Shown here: in pieces, positions 7,802-16,911 of the stretch
Layout of the letters: the number at the start of each line of letters is the position of its first letter
Numbering within the stretch: the first letter of the stretch is position 1
Assembly: GCF_002161765.1 (NCBI RefSeq)
Contig: NZ_NFIN01000018.1
Span: 1 to 64,000, forward strand
Direction: 5' to 3'
Source: Bacteroides sp. An322
GTDB lineage: Bacteria > Bacteroidota > Bacteroidia > Bacteroidales > Bacteroidaceae
Length of the DNA stretch: 64,000 nt
Notes under the pieces: generated by a model
Told to the model about the DNA's origin: nothing
The model's database searches: none
Seen by the model: the letters and a program-made list of their open reading frames with translations, nothing else
Position numbers and translations under genes: made by a program

Positions 7802-9745
7802 TTATTTGCTTATCACAACACCTCCGTTGCAGGGGATAGTGATTTCCATTTCACCTTTCTTATTCAGTTTCTTCGTGCGGAGGCTGCCTTCTAATTTTTC
7901 GTTATCGGCATAAACGTTGACTTCTTCACCCGCCTCGAACATCGGGAGAGCGATTTTCATTTTCACAGGTTCTTGCTGTGCGTTAATACCTGCTACGTAC
8001 CACGTATCTCCATGGCGGCGTGCTAAAATGACATATTTACCAGGATAGCCGTCGATGAAACGCACTTCGTCCCACAAGGTAGGCACGTGCTTCATGAAGT
8101 CCATAGCCCATTCCGGAGCATCTGTCAGATTATTAGGAGCCAAAGCAAAATGCTGTACGGGACTTTGGAAGAGTACAGCCGTAGCCAATGCAAAGACATC
8201 TGAAGTGATGCGTTTGCTTCCGCCTTCTTGATTCTTTACATTATAATATTTGTTCAGGGTGCTTCCTCCGAAATCCATGCTGCCCACCGTGTTGCGGATA
8301 AAAGGATGTAGGCAGGCGTTGAATGCTTCAGCATCACAACTTCCTTGCGAGAAGTTCATGTTTTCGCTTGCCAATACGGCTTCGCTTGATGCGTAATTAG
8401 GATACATCCGCTCCCAGCCTCGCGGAAGAGTACAACCATGGAAGATGACTAACAATCCGTAATCGTTCGCATCTGCCAGAATATCTTCGTAGAGTTGCAT
8501 GGTCACTTGTTTATCGCTTCCGAAGAAATCTACTTTGATGCCTCGTATGCCGACACTTTGCATCCATTTCATTTCTTTTCGGCGGGCAATGGTATTGCTC
8601 ATTTTTCCGCGTGGACCTTGAGGCGCATCGTTCCAATAACCGTTGGAATTATACCATAAATATAACGCCACATTTTTGGTTTGTGCATATCGTGCTAATT
8701 CGGCTATTTTATCGTATCCTACACGTGAATCCCAAAGCGCATCTACCAATACGGATTGATATCCCATATCAGCGGCAAAGTCAATGTAGCGTTTTTGGTC
8801 ATCGTAGGTCATGCTTGCATCTCCTCCGATAATCCAACTCCATGTGCCACATCCGTATTGGTATTTTTGAGACGCTTCATAAAGCGGGGAAACCAGGTCA
8901 AAAGCAACGGTCGTTTCTACAATAGGAGCTAAAGTTGTACCCAAGGTTGCTGTGCGCCAAGGAGTTTCTCCCGGAAGTGCGATGCCCGGAGCTGTAGTTC
9001 CGTTTCCGTTATATTCTCCTTCTTGAGGATAGCCTACAGTGTAGAGTCCTCCTTCATGACCTATCAGACGGCTTGCGCAATAGCGGCTGTCTACGCCTGT
9101 TTCCGAAAGTAAAATCCAACCTTTATCTGCATTCTTGAACAAACAAGGGAAGGTATATCCTTCGCCCCAGCCGTTTTTCCCCATCGCATCATCAGGGGTA
9201 TAAGAGGTTTCATAACTGGGATATGTACGGGCAAATCCTCCGTTTGGCTTGGCTTGTGGGCAAAGGAATGTAGTAGTTCCTTCGGGCAGGACAAAACCAG
9301 TCTTTTCCTCTTTTACCATGCAACACAGGGTGTTTCCTTTAGGGTAAAGTTTATATTTGAAAGCTACATCACGATTACTTACGCGGAACACAATATCGTA
9401 TACCTGCTTGCCTTCCTGTAGCACGGGGCATATCGCTTCGGTAGCTTCATAATGTACCGTACTTTGTTTGATTGTAGGGAGCGAATAAGTTTCGTCTACT
9501 TTGCTGATTTTCATGTCCGCGCCCAACGATACATTCTGCGAATAGTCGCCGATATCCGTAATCAGCCCTAATGGCGAGCGTTCCAAGAATGCTGTTCCAT
9601 TATACGATACGCTGTAAGACGGTTTTCCTCCTTCATCGGATACCGTCACTTGCACACATCCGTCAGGACTGGTGAAGTTCCAGTCTTTCGCATATGCCGA
9701 AAGGAAACCTCCTATCATGAGAACTACTAATGCTTGTCTTTTCAT
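7802..9745 (-). CDS. GH97 glycosidase (retaining type, alpha-galactosidase/beta-L-arabinopyranosidase candidate)
   Basis: The product has 647 residues and a signal peptide (MKRQALVVLMIGGFLSAYA). The N-terminal GH97 beta-sandwich begins at FTSPDGC and contains the family phrase YSVSYNG...ERSPLGLI. The TIM barrel follows (about 280-540), then a C-terminal beta domain. In the stretch IKVDFFG, Asp406 occupies the position of the nucleophile in retaining GH97 enzymes such as BT1871, and Glu461 (ASENMN) is a plausible acid/base. This argues against a SusB-like inverting alpha-glucosidase. The company of arabinose-removing enzymes makes beta-L-arabinopyranose or alpha-galactose the likelier target. 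That last point is inference. Confidence 0.87.
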   Translation of the reverse strand: MKRQALVVLMIGGFLSAYAKDWNFTSPDGCVQVTVSDEGGKPSYSVSYNGTAFLERSPLGLITDIGDYSQNVSLGADMKISKVDETYSLPTIKQSTVHYEATEAICPVLQEGKQVYDIVFRVSNRDVAFKYKLYPKGNTLCCMVKEEKTGFVLPEGTTTFLCPQAKPNGGFARTYPSYETSYTPDDAMGKNGWGEGYTFPCLFKNADKGWILLSETGVDSRYCASRLIGHEGGLYTVGYPQEGEYNGNGTTAPGIALPGETPWRTATLGTTLAPIVETTVAFDLVSPLYEASQKYQYGCGTWSWIIGGDASMTYDDQKRYIDFAADMGYQSVLVDALWDSRVGYDKIAELARYAQTKNVALYLWYNSNGYWNDAPQGPRGKMSNTIARRKEMKWMQSVGIRGIKVDFFGSDKQVTMQLYEDILADANDYGLLVIFHGCTLPRGWERMYPNYASSEAVLASENMNFSQGSCDAEAFNACLHPFIRNTVGSMDFGGSTLNKYYNVKNQEGGSKRITSDVFALATAVLFQSPVQHFALAPNNLTDAPEWAMDFMKHVPTLWDEVRFIDGYPGKYVILARRHGDTWYVAGINAQQEPVKMKIALPMFEAGEEVNVYADNEKLEGSLRTKKLNKKGEMEITIPCNGGVVISK

Positions 9746-9782
9746 ATTTTCTATACTTGTGTTTGTTTTTTCATATTGATAT

Positions 9783-12152
9783 TTATTCTTCTGTCAACCG
9801 GATGTAGAATACACCTCCGGCTATTTTGCCCGGTTTGGGACGGAATGTCAAGGTCACTTCTTTCTTTCCTTTAAGCATATCTGCCGGAATCGGGTATTCC
9901 ACATCGACAAATGCTTGTTTTTTCCATTTCCCGACTAAATTTTCAGAGGCAAGTAGTTGGTCATTTATCAAAATGTCGAACTCACGGTCAGCAGTTTCGT
10001 TACCCCAATAGGTGATCCGTAACGTAAGCCCGGATTTCCCTTCCGTAGAAAGTACATAGCTGAAATAACCTCCGTCTTTCGCGTCACGCCAAGCCCTGCC
10101 TTCGAAATTTCCTTTCGTTGAATTTTCGCTTTTCATCAGGTGGTCGGCTTCGGGTTGTTGCTCACCTGGAGCAATGGCATCCACCGTGCGGCGGTCTAAG
10201 GCAATACGTGCCTCTTCTTCTGCCTTCCGTTCTTTCAGGTAACGATCGTATCCTGCTTCGTCCATGGATAACCAATAAATAGAATAGCGGCTATCGTGGA
10301 TACCGTAGAACGGTTCTAGCTCTAAATTTTTGTATTTATCTGAACGGAACAATCCTGATACGGTGTAGTGAAGAGGCTTGCCTTCTACCGGTTTCATCTC
10401 TTCCAGTTTGGCAAGTATTTCTTCACGCTCTCCGATAAGGAACGGTGTGTCGTATACAGGCACTAGTGGTCCTGAGGCGATGTGTCCCCACCGGCTGTCG
10501 TCTGCTACCAGCCCGTCTAAGTTTTCCGTTCCCATCCGTGCACCCAATACAATCGGACCGCGTAGGATAGCTACATATTCAGGCAGGTTGGGGAACTCTT
10601 CCAATGTGACACGCATCGGGGTGCGGATTTCGATGACATCCCCGTTTTTCCATTCGCGGTCGATGCAGACATACGAAGACGCTTTCGAACCTTCGGCATA
10701 ATTTTTTCCGCCGCATATAGCTTGCATTTCACCTGTTTTCACCCAACCGGGATGACGTACCAGCACTTTGAAACGCTTGGGAGCGTCAAGCGATACGGTG
10801 ATTCGGCTTCCTTCTTCCGCTGGGAATTGTGTTTCCTGTGTTAGTTTGATACCTCCTTCTTTCCATTCAAGACGTGAGGCGATGAAGAGGTTCACGAAAA
10901 GTGAATCGCCCGTATGTGTGTAGATGAATTCGCCGTATTTGCCTGGATTTTCCATTCCTGTCCCTACACAGCACCACATGGCTTGATTGGGTGCCGAATA
11001 GACCCGGTAATGTGCCGGACGGGCTGAAGTGAAATATACATATCCTCCGTGTTCGGGATGTACGGCAGAGAGGATATGGTTGTAGAGGGCACGCTCGTAG
11101 AAGTCGGCATAACTGGCTTCGGGATGCATCCGGAAGAGCCCTTCAGTTAGTTTCAGCATGTTGTTGGTGTTACATGTTTCAGGACCTTCGCGGTCTTCCA
11201 CATAGCTCTTGCTGTCATTTTTCGCTACGAAATGTTCACGCCGGCTGTTCCCTCCGAAAGACAATGAACGGTTTTCTACAACCGTATGCCAGAAGAATGT
11301 TGCCGCATCTTCATACGTAGGGTCGTTCCCTAATTCGGCAATGCGTTGGTATCCTACAGCCTTAGGTACTTGTGTATTGGCATGTTTGTTGTCGAGGTTA
11401 TCCACGCCTTTTGCCATACTGTCGAGCAGCCAATGATGGGAAAAACGTTTTGCCGCGTCAAGGTATTTTTTGTCGCCGGTCATTTGATAGGCATCGGCAT
11501 ATACTTCATCCATTCCACCGAATTCCATTTCAAGCATTTGTTCCATTTGTTCATCGGTCAGGGGTGAAATGACTTCGATTCCCCAGTCACATAGGTCAAG
11601 GAACATTTGGCGGGCTTCTTCGTTTCCGGCATACATCCATGCATCGCGAAGACCGGCATACAACTTGTGCTGGTTATACCAAGGTACCCAGTATTTCCAA
11701 ATAGCACCTACATTCCCTTTTTTTATCTCTTCCCATAATGGCTTTCCGTTAGGGACTCCTCCGATATACCCGTCACCGTTTTTTTCTTGGCAGCGTTTTA
11801 ATTCGGCTATCATGTATTCCATACGGCGTTTGCATTCTTCATTACCTGTAGCGGCATAGTGTATTGCCAATGCTGAAAGGTAATGTCCGCCTACATGTCC
11901 GTCCAGTCCTTCCCAATTAGGGAAAAGTTCTGCTTTCTTGGGCAAGCCGGCTTCTTTCAAGAAGGGAGCCAACAAGCGGTCTACATCATATTCCAATAAT
12001 ACTTTTCCGTTTACTTCTTGTGCATGCTTGAACGGTCCATCCAATAAGGTCACTTCACTTAGCGGAAAGCTGTTCGGATACAATTTTTCTTGTGCTTGCG
12101 TGCTTCCTAAGCATGCCAGACAAGCCATCAGCATCAACGTTTTCTTTTTCAT
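9783..12152 (-). CDS. GH146-type beta-L-arabinofuranosidase
   Basis: This is a 789-residue secreted enzyme (signal peptide ending STQAQ) with an (alpha/alpha)6 barrel of the GH127/GH146 clan. Zinc- and catalysis-related residues are visible: Glu325 and Cys327 in PETCNTNN, and Cys394/Cys395 in WCCVGTG; an acidic EFGGMDEVYAD helix lies at about 210-220. Length and motifs resemble BT0349-like GH146 enzymes, which remove beta-L-Araf with a cysteine nucleophile. C-terminal beta-sandwich domains start near 440. Its ATG overlaps the TGA of the upstream GH43 gene (ATGA, 12149-12152), indicating translational coupling. Confidence 0.9.
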   Translation of the reverse strand: MKKKTLMLMACLACLGSTQAQEKLYPNSFPLSEVTLLDGPFKHAQEVNGKVLLEYDVDRLLAPFLKEAGLPKKAELFPNWEGLDGHVGGHYLSALAIHYAATGNEECKRRMEYMIAELKRCQEKNGDGYIGGVPNGKPLWEEIKKGNVGAIWKYWVPWYNQHKLYAGLRDAWMYAGNEEARQMFLDLCDWGIEVISPLTDEQMEQMLEMEFGGMDEVYADAYQMTGDKKYLDAAKRFSHHWLLDSMAKGVDNLDNKHANTQVPKAVGYQRIAELGNDPTYEDAATFFWHTVVENRSLSFGGNSRREHFVAKNDSKSYVEDREGPETCNTNNMLKLTEGLFRMHPEASYADFYERALYNHILSAVHPEHGGYVYFTSARPAHYRVYSAPNQAMWCCVGTGMENPGKYGEFIYTHTGDSLFVNLFIASRLEWKEGGIKLTQETQFPAEEGSRITVSLDAPKRFKVLVRHPGWVKTGEMQAICGGKNYAEGSKASSYVCIDREWKNGDVIEIRTPMRVTLEEFPNLPEYVAILRGPIVLGARMGTENLDGLVADDSRWGHIASGPLVPVYDTPFLIGEREEILAKLEEMKPVEGKPLHYTVSGLFRSDKYKNLELEPFYGIHDSRYSIYWLSMDEAGYDRYLKERKAEEEARIALDRRTVDAIAPGEQQPEADHLMKSENSTKGNFEGRAWRDAKDGGYFSYVLSTEGKSGLTLRITYWGNETADREFDILINDQLLASENLVGKWKKQAFVDVEYPIPADMLKGKKEVTLTFRPKPGKIAGGVFYIRLTEE

Positions 12153-13774
12153 GGTAAATTTAATTCTTCATTCTTAATTCTCTTATAGTCGAAATAGTCC
12201 ACATCCACATAGCCGCCAGTCTCTTGTGTTGCATAATTGAATATTGCATACTTGGTTCCCATAAAGAAACGGCGGTAGTCGAATATCATTTTAAAGTCGG
12301 AGCCTATTTTTGTCCAGTCTTTCCCGTTGAGGCTATAATAAAAGGTGGCAATGTCTTTACCCGGGCGGAAATCGCCGTCAATACGCAGGTAAATGATGTC
12401 CTGACTCAATTCCACACGGGCTTTTTCTTTCGTGTCAAGGGCAGTCACTGCTTTGCTCTTGTCGTCTAAGGAAACGACTTGTTCTGACATGGTAAGGCAT
12501 TTTTTCCCGTTTTCTTTCAATACCGCAAGTACACCAGAATTACCGTTGAATGCACTGAATCCCGCTACATCCCCTTCTTTCATGTGTGAAAGGTCAATGG
12601 CTACAGAAGCGGTACATTTCGGGCCTTCCATGCGTTGGGTTAAGGTATTGGGTGCCCAAAACAGGTTTTCTACGACACGGCTTGTTTTCAGACGCAAATA
12701 GCCAGGGCGTTCTTCCAATGACCATGCCTTATGCACCGGGTTGTGGTTCCATTGCCAGTTTATTTTCATTTGTTTGTTGCCGAAATCATCGCTTACCACC
12801 AACGGAATAGCCGGACTGCCCTGTACGGGCTTTTCCATTACCGTGGGTACTTGTCCGTTTTCGTCTCCCAACATCGGCCAGCCGTCTACCCATCGGCAAG
12901 GCATCAAGGTGAGCACGCGGCCTACACCCCCACGGTCTTGGAATATCACACCGTACCAGTTGCCTTTGGCATCGTCTACGATACATCCCTGCCCTACGTA
13001 AGGGAACCCGCCGAAGTCGGCTTCCAATATCACTTTCTTTTCATACGGGCCTGTTATCTTATCGGCACGGTAGCACACCTGGCGGCGCTTGCCTCCATTG
13101 GGCCACGAAATCATCAGCAGGTAATATTTCCCGTTATATTTAATAGCGCGGCTTCCTTCTAACAGCCCTGTCTCGGTACTGTCACGTTCGAAGATTTTCA
13201 TGTCCACGCCTCCGGGCTGTACATCACTTAGGTCGGGTTTCAGCTCACGGAGTTGTCCTGTTCCATAATAAACATATACACGTCCGTCATCATCGAAAAG
13301 CAGGGATGCATCGTGAAAATGCGGCAGGCGGGAAACCAGTTCCCATTTCTCTTTAGCAGGGTCGGTAGTAGTATATACATAACCTCGGAAAGGCTTGTCG
13401 TTGGGCGAAAAATAAGCGTAATATCTGCCGTTATAATAACGGAGTGAAGTCGCCCATTGCCCGCGTCCGTAAGCGGTACATCCGTCCATGTCGTAGTTGG
13501 GGGTATCGGTCAGACGGTCGAACAAATAGCTTGCCGTTTCCCAATTCACTAAATCTTTGGAACGCATCACAGGGGCGCCCGGCATCAGGTGCATCGTGGT
13601 GCTGACCAAATAAAAATTATCATCTACCCGGATTACATCTGGGTCGGGTACATCACTCCACAGCATCGGATTGGTGAACGTTCCGTCACCGTTGTCACTC
13701 GATTGGGCTTGTGCGGAACCGAGGAAAAGGCTGCACATCGTCAGTGCACAGAATAAAGGTTTGCGTATTTTCAT
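12149..13774 (-). CDS. GH43 beta-xylosidase/arabinofuranosidase with C2 domain; first gene of operon
   Basis: The product has 541 residues and a signal peptide ending GSAQAQ. The GH43 propeller (about 30-330) shows Asp44 (VPDPDVI), Asp155 (FHDASLLFDDDG) and Glu206 (LEGSRAIKY). A GH43 C2 concanavalin-like domain covers about 345-535. It shares the opening SSDNGDGTFTNPM with the enzyme at 2849 and lacks that protein's beta-trefoil. This two-domain build is usual for arabinoxylan-active GH43 enzymes. The gene is promoter-proximal, 34 bp downstream of a consensus -7 element, and overlaps the GH146 start by 4 bp. Confidence 0.88.
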   Translation of the reverse strand: MKIRKPLFCALTMCSLFLGSAQAQSSDNGDGTFTNPMLWSDVPDPDVIRVDDNFYLVSTTMHLMPGAPVMRSKDLVNWETASYLFDRLTDTPNYDMDGCTAYGRGQWATSLRYYNGRYYAYFSPNDKPFRGYVYTTTDPAKEKWELVSRLPHFHDASLLFDDDGRVYVYYGTGQLRELKPDLSDVQPGGVDMKIFERDSTETGLLEGSRAIKYNGKYYLLMISWPNGGKRRQVCYRADKITGPYEKKVILEADFGGFPYVGQGCIVDDAKGNWYGVIFQDRGGVGRVLTLMPCRWVDGWPMLGDENGQVPTVMEKPVQGSPAIPLVVSDDFGNKQMKINWQWNHNPVHKAWSLEERPGYLRLKTSRVVENLFWAPNTLTQRMEGPKCTASVAIDLSHMKEGDVAGFSAFNGNSGVLAVLKENGKKCLTMSEQVVSLDDKSKAVTALDTKEKARVELSQDIIYLRIDGDFRPGKDIATFYYSLNGKDWTKIGSDFKMIFDYRRFFMGTKYAIFNYATQETGGYVDVDYFDYKRIKNEELNLP

Positions 13775-13807
13775 AATTAGGTTGTAATTTAAAACAATGT
13801 TGTGAGT

Positions 13808-13816
13808 GCAAATTTA
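13808..13816 (-). promoter_or_regulatory. -7 element of the CAZyme operon promoter
   Basis: The minus strand reads TAAATTTGC, an exact match to TAnnTTTGC. The leader would be roughly 26 nt. No clear -33 TTTG is seen at the usual distance, which suits a promoter needing an activator. Candidate operator sites lie further upstream at 13906-13936. Confidence 0.6.
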
Positions 13817-13905
13817 AAAGAAAAAGCGAGAAAACCTATTTTTTTAATCAAGTTATTTTCCCAGATGCAACATTTGTGTATCATTCAGCATCATGGAAGC
13901 ATATC

Positions 13906-13936
13906 ATGTAACATAGAGAATAATATATGTAACATA
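13906..13936. promoter_or_regulatory. Candidate operator: two ATGTAACATA sites 21 bp apart
   Basis: ATGTAACATA occurs at 13906-13915 and 13927-13936, two helical turns apart. Each contains the odd palindrome ATGT-A-ACAT. They lie between the divergent promoters of the eight-gene operon and the GH43 lipoprotein gene, so one regulator could control both. Related GCAACAT words are nearby at about 13867 and 13938. The regulator is not in this window. Confidence 0.45.
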
Positions 13937-13964
13937 CGCAACATGATTATTCCGGCTGATTTGC

Positions 13965-13973
13965 TATCTTTGC
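13965..13973 (+). promoter_or_regulatory. -7 element of the GH43 lipoprotein gene
   Basis: TATCTTTGC matches TAnnTTTGC exactly and lies 36 bp before the start codon. The -33 region is weak. It is oriented away from the operon promoter at 13808. Confidence 0.6.
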
Positions 13974-14009
13974 GTATGTATAAATTTCACTTATATATTA
14001 TAGCTGCTT

Positions 14010-15716
14010 ATGAAAAACTCATTCAAGACATTCGCTTTGAGTGCGCTGGGACTGATAGCGTGCTCGTGTACAAACAATCAAGTGGAAGTAACTCCCGGAA
14101 CTCCGGTGTTCAGCAACTTTACTTACACCGGACAAGATGCCGTGTACGACAAGAATCCGCTTGGGACAGATGAATTTTATTCGCCTATTTTGCAGGGATG
14201 TTATCCCGATCCCAGCATTTGTAAGAAAGGGAACGACTACTATTTGGTCTGCTCTTCGTTTGCCATCAATCCGGGTGTGCCTATCTTCCATTCTACGGAT
14301 TTGGTAAACTGGAAACAAATCGGGCACGTCCTCGACCGTCCTTCACAACTGAAGGTAGAAGATACAGGAATCAGTGCAGGCGTATATGCACCTACGATCC
14401 GTTATAATGCAAACAACGATACGTTTTATATGATTACCACCGAATTTGCGGGCGGATTCGGAAATATCATTGTTAAGACCAAAGACCCTATGCAGGGCTG
14501 GAGCGACCCTATCAAGCTGAATTTTGAAGGTATCGACCCTTCTATTTTCTTTGATGATAACGGCAAGGCTTACATCGTGCATAACGATGCGCCCAAGAAA
14601 GCGCTTTACGAAGGACACCGCGTTATCAAGGTGTGGGAATACGATGTGGAAAAAGACCAGGTTATCCCCGGAACCGATAAGGTGATTGTAAACGGAGGCG
14701 TGGATATCAAGAAGAAACCTATTTGGATTGAGGCTCCACACCTTTATAAGAAAGACGGCAAATATTACCTGATGTGTGCCGAAGGAGGTACAGGCGATAT
14801 GCATAGCGAGGTGATTTTCATCAGCAACAGCCCGAAAGGTCCTTTCAAGCCTGCTCCTGAAAACCCGATTCTTTCACAACGCCACCTCAATGCCGACCGT
14901 CCCGATAAAGTGGATTGGGCTGGACATGCTGACCTGGTAGAAGGTCCCGACGGCAAATATTACGGAGTATTCCTTGCTATCCGACCGAATGAACAAAACC
15001 GTGTGAATACCGGACGCGAAACGTTTATTCTTCCTGTAGACTGGACCGGTACGTTCCCCGTATTCGAAGGCGGAATGGAGCCTTTGAAGGCAAAACTGAA
15101 GATGCCGGCAGGTGTCACAAACCAGACAGGGCAGAACGGCTATTTCCCGAACGGGAACTTTACGTTTACCGAAACCTTCCCGTCGGATACGCTAGACTAC
15201 CGTTGGGTAGGAGTGAGAGGCGCACGCGAGAAATTTATCTCCGTATCGCCCGACGGGCTTGCTATCACCCCGTATGACGTGAACATTAAGGTGGCTCTGC
15301 CTACCTCTACTTTGTTCTATCGCCAACAGCACTTGAATTTCACCGCTACCACAACGATGAACTACATCCCGCGTTCTGAAAAAGACTTGGCTGGCATTAC
15401 CTGCTATCAAAGCGAAAGTTTCAACTACGTGTTTGGCGTAACAAAGAAAGGCGAAGATTATGTATTGGTATTGCAACGCACCGAGAAAGGCAATTCTACC
15501 GTATTGGCAAGTGTTGTGGTAAAAGAACCGCGTCCTATCTTGTTGCAAGTGAAAGCCGTAGGCGACCAGTACACTTTCAATTATTCGGAAGACGGAACTA
15601 CCTTCCAGCCCATTACAGAACCTGTTTCGGGTGACATCCTCTCAACCAATGTGGCTGGAGGATTCACCGGAGCCATGATCGGGCTATATGCTACGGCAGG
15701 AAATGATGCCATTTAA
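14010..15716 (+). CDS. GH43 lipoprotein glycosidase (beta-xylosidase-like)
   Basis: This 568-residue enzyme carries a lipoprotein signal (LIAC, lipidated cysteine 18), so unlike the operon enzymes it is membrane-anchored. The GH43 domain (about 55-350) shows Asp67 (CYPDPSI), Asp176 (GIDPSIFFDDNG) and Glu241 (WIEAPHLYK). A C-terminal concanavalin-like domain covers about 375-565. It is transcribed divergently from the eight-gene operon with candidate shared operators between them, so it likely works on the same substrate. It could be a beta-xylosidase or arabinofuranosidase. The stop codon lies 11 bp from the end of convergent cysE. Confidence 0.87.
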   Translation: MKNSFKTFALSALGLIACSCTNNQVEVTPGTPVFSNFTYTGQDAVYDKNPLGTDEFYSPILQGCYPDPSICKKGNDYYLVCSSFAINPGVPIFHSTDLVNWKQIGHVLDRPSQLKVEDTGISAGVYAPTIRYNANNDTFYMITTEFAGGFGNIIVKTKDPMQGWSDPIKLNFEGIDPSIFFDDNGKAYIVHNDAPKKALYEGHRVIKVWEYDVEKDQVIPGTDKVIVNGGVDIKKKPIWIEAPHLYKKDGKYYLMCAEGGTGDMHSEVIFISNSPKGPFKPAPENPILSQRHLNADRPDKVDWAGHADLVEGPDGKYYGVFLAIRPNEQNRVNTGRETFILPVDWTGTFPVFEGGMEPLKAKLKMPAGVTNQTGQNGYFPNGNFTFTETFPSDTLDYRWVGVRGAREKFISVSPDGLAITPYDVNIKVALPTSTLFYRQQHLNFTATTTMNYIPRSEKDLAGITCYQSESFNYVFGVTKKGEDYVLVLQRTEKGNSTVLASVVVKEPRPILLQVKAVGDQYTFNYSEDGTTFQPITEPVSGDILSTNVAGGFTGAMIGLYATAGNDAI

Positions 15717-15727
15717 TGCATAAATCC

Positions 15728-16630
15728 TTATCCCTTCCGCTGCACAATCCGTGCTCCGGGAGGGATACTTTCTGTTACCCAAATGTTTCCGCCGATTGTG
15801 GCGCCCTTTCCAATCGTAATGCGTCCCAAAATAGTCGCATTCGAATAAACAATTACATTATCTTCCAGAATAGGATGACGGGGGATTCCTTTGATAGGGT
15901 TTCCTTGCTCGTCTAAGGGGAAACTTTTCGCTCCCAATGTCACGCCTTGATAAAGCTTTACATTATTCCCGATGATACAGGTGGCTCCGATTACCACACC
16001 CGTACCATGGTCGATAGTGAAATGATCGCCGATTTTTGCTCCCGGATGAATGTCGATACCTGTTTCCGAATGTGCCATTTCGGTGATGATACGGGGAATG
16101 AGCGGGACATTCAGCGCATAAAGTTCATGGGCAATGCGGTAATTCGTAATAGCCCGGATAATGGGATAGCAGCAAATGATTTCGCCGAAACACGTAGCGG
16201 CAGGGTCGCCGTAATAGGCTGCCTCGACATCGGTGGCTAGAATGCGCCGTATCTCAGGCATGCGGCTGATGAATTGTGCGGCAATGTTTTTGGCATTTTC
16301 CTTGCAAAACGGTTCCTCTGCTGTCTCGTTGGATAAAGCGTTTTCAATGCCGAAACACAATCCGGCTTGGACTTGTTCGGTAAGCAGACGGAACAATTCT
16401 TCTACGTTGACCCCGATATGATAGTTTAAGGTACGCCGATGGATAGTGGAATTACCGAAATAGCCGGGGAAAAGTATCTCGCGCGAGAGTTCTACAATAC
16501 GCCGGAGCGACCGGGCAGAAGGCAAGGGTTCGCCGTCTCTGTATTGGTGGAACAAGCCGTCGTACGACTGGCTTTCAGAAAGTTCGCTTACAGCTTTGTT
16601 TAGGATAGGAGTGTAGTCGGATGTCATCAT
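15728..16630 (-). CDS. cysE: Serine O-acetyltransferase
   Basis: The product makes O-acetylserine from serine and acetyl-CoA, the first step of cysteine synthesis in the cytoplasm. The 300-residue protein has the alpha-helical N-terminal region of the longer SAT form, then a left-handed beta-helix with hexapeptide repeats (about 180-290: GIDIHPGAKIGDHFTIDHG, GVVIGATCIIGNNVKLYQG, ILGRITIGKGATIGGN). The DHGTG segment holds the expected catalytic histidine. It is a single gene convergent with the GH43 lipoprotein gene. MM at the start leaves a one-codon ambiguity. A TATTTTTG element on the minus strand at 16651-16658 is a likely -7 sequence. Confidence 0.92.
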   Translation of the reverse strand: MMTSDYTPILNKAVSELSESQSYDGLFHQYRDGEPLPSARSLRRIVELSREILFPGYFGNSTIHRRTLNYHIGVNVEELFRLLTEQVQAGLCFGIENALSNETAEEPFCKENAKNIAAQFISRMPEIRRILATDVEAAYYGDPAATCFGEIICCYPIIRAITNYRIAHELYALNVPLIPRIITEMAHSETGIDIHPGAKIGDHFTIDHGTGVVIGATCIIGNNVKLYQGVTLGAKSFPLDEQGNPIKGIPRHPILEDNVIVYSNATILGRITIGKGATIGGNIWVTESIPPGARIVQRKG

Positions 16631-16764
16631 ATTTCTATTTTGTTTCCCGACAAAAATACAAATAGAATCGGAATAATAAACACGAAAGCGGAATTAAATC
16701 TGCATCCCGCTAAAAATTTACAAAAACCGCCGTTTGCGACAAAGCATCTCCGTCTTTTAACGCA

Positions 16765-16843
16765 CTAGGCTTCATCGGCTAATACATCCTGCTTCGTAAG
16801 CCGATGCACCCGCATGTGTTGGCTGATGCACCCGTATGTGTTT
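16765..16843. repeat. Dispersed repeat related to the hairpin at 24.0 kb
   Basis: The 280-bp gap between cysE and the lipoprotein gene holds a segment with GGCTTCATCGGC, CCTGCTTCGTAAGCCGATG and two GATGCACCCG(C/T)ATGTG units. CCTGCTTCGTAAGC-GATG recurs, in inverse orientation, in the terminator at 24041-24098, with 18 of 19 bases equal. Nothing in the gap looks coding. Confidence 0.5.
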
Positions 16844-16867
16844 TTTAAGAGATATAAAGGCATAAAA

Positions 16868-16891
16868 AAAGCGGCTCGGTTGAGCCGCTTT
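16868..16891 (-). terminator. Rho-independent terminator of the 16912 lipoprotein gene
   Basis: A perfect 10-bp stem (AAAGCGGCTC/GAGCCGCTTT) with a 4-nt loop is followed on the minus strand by a run of T. It starts 20 bp past the lipoprotein stop codon. Confidence 0.85.
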
Positions 16892-16911
16892 CTTTATGTA
16901 TAAGTAGATGA

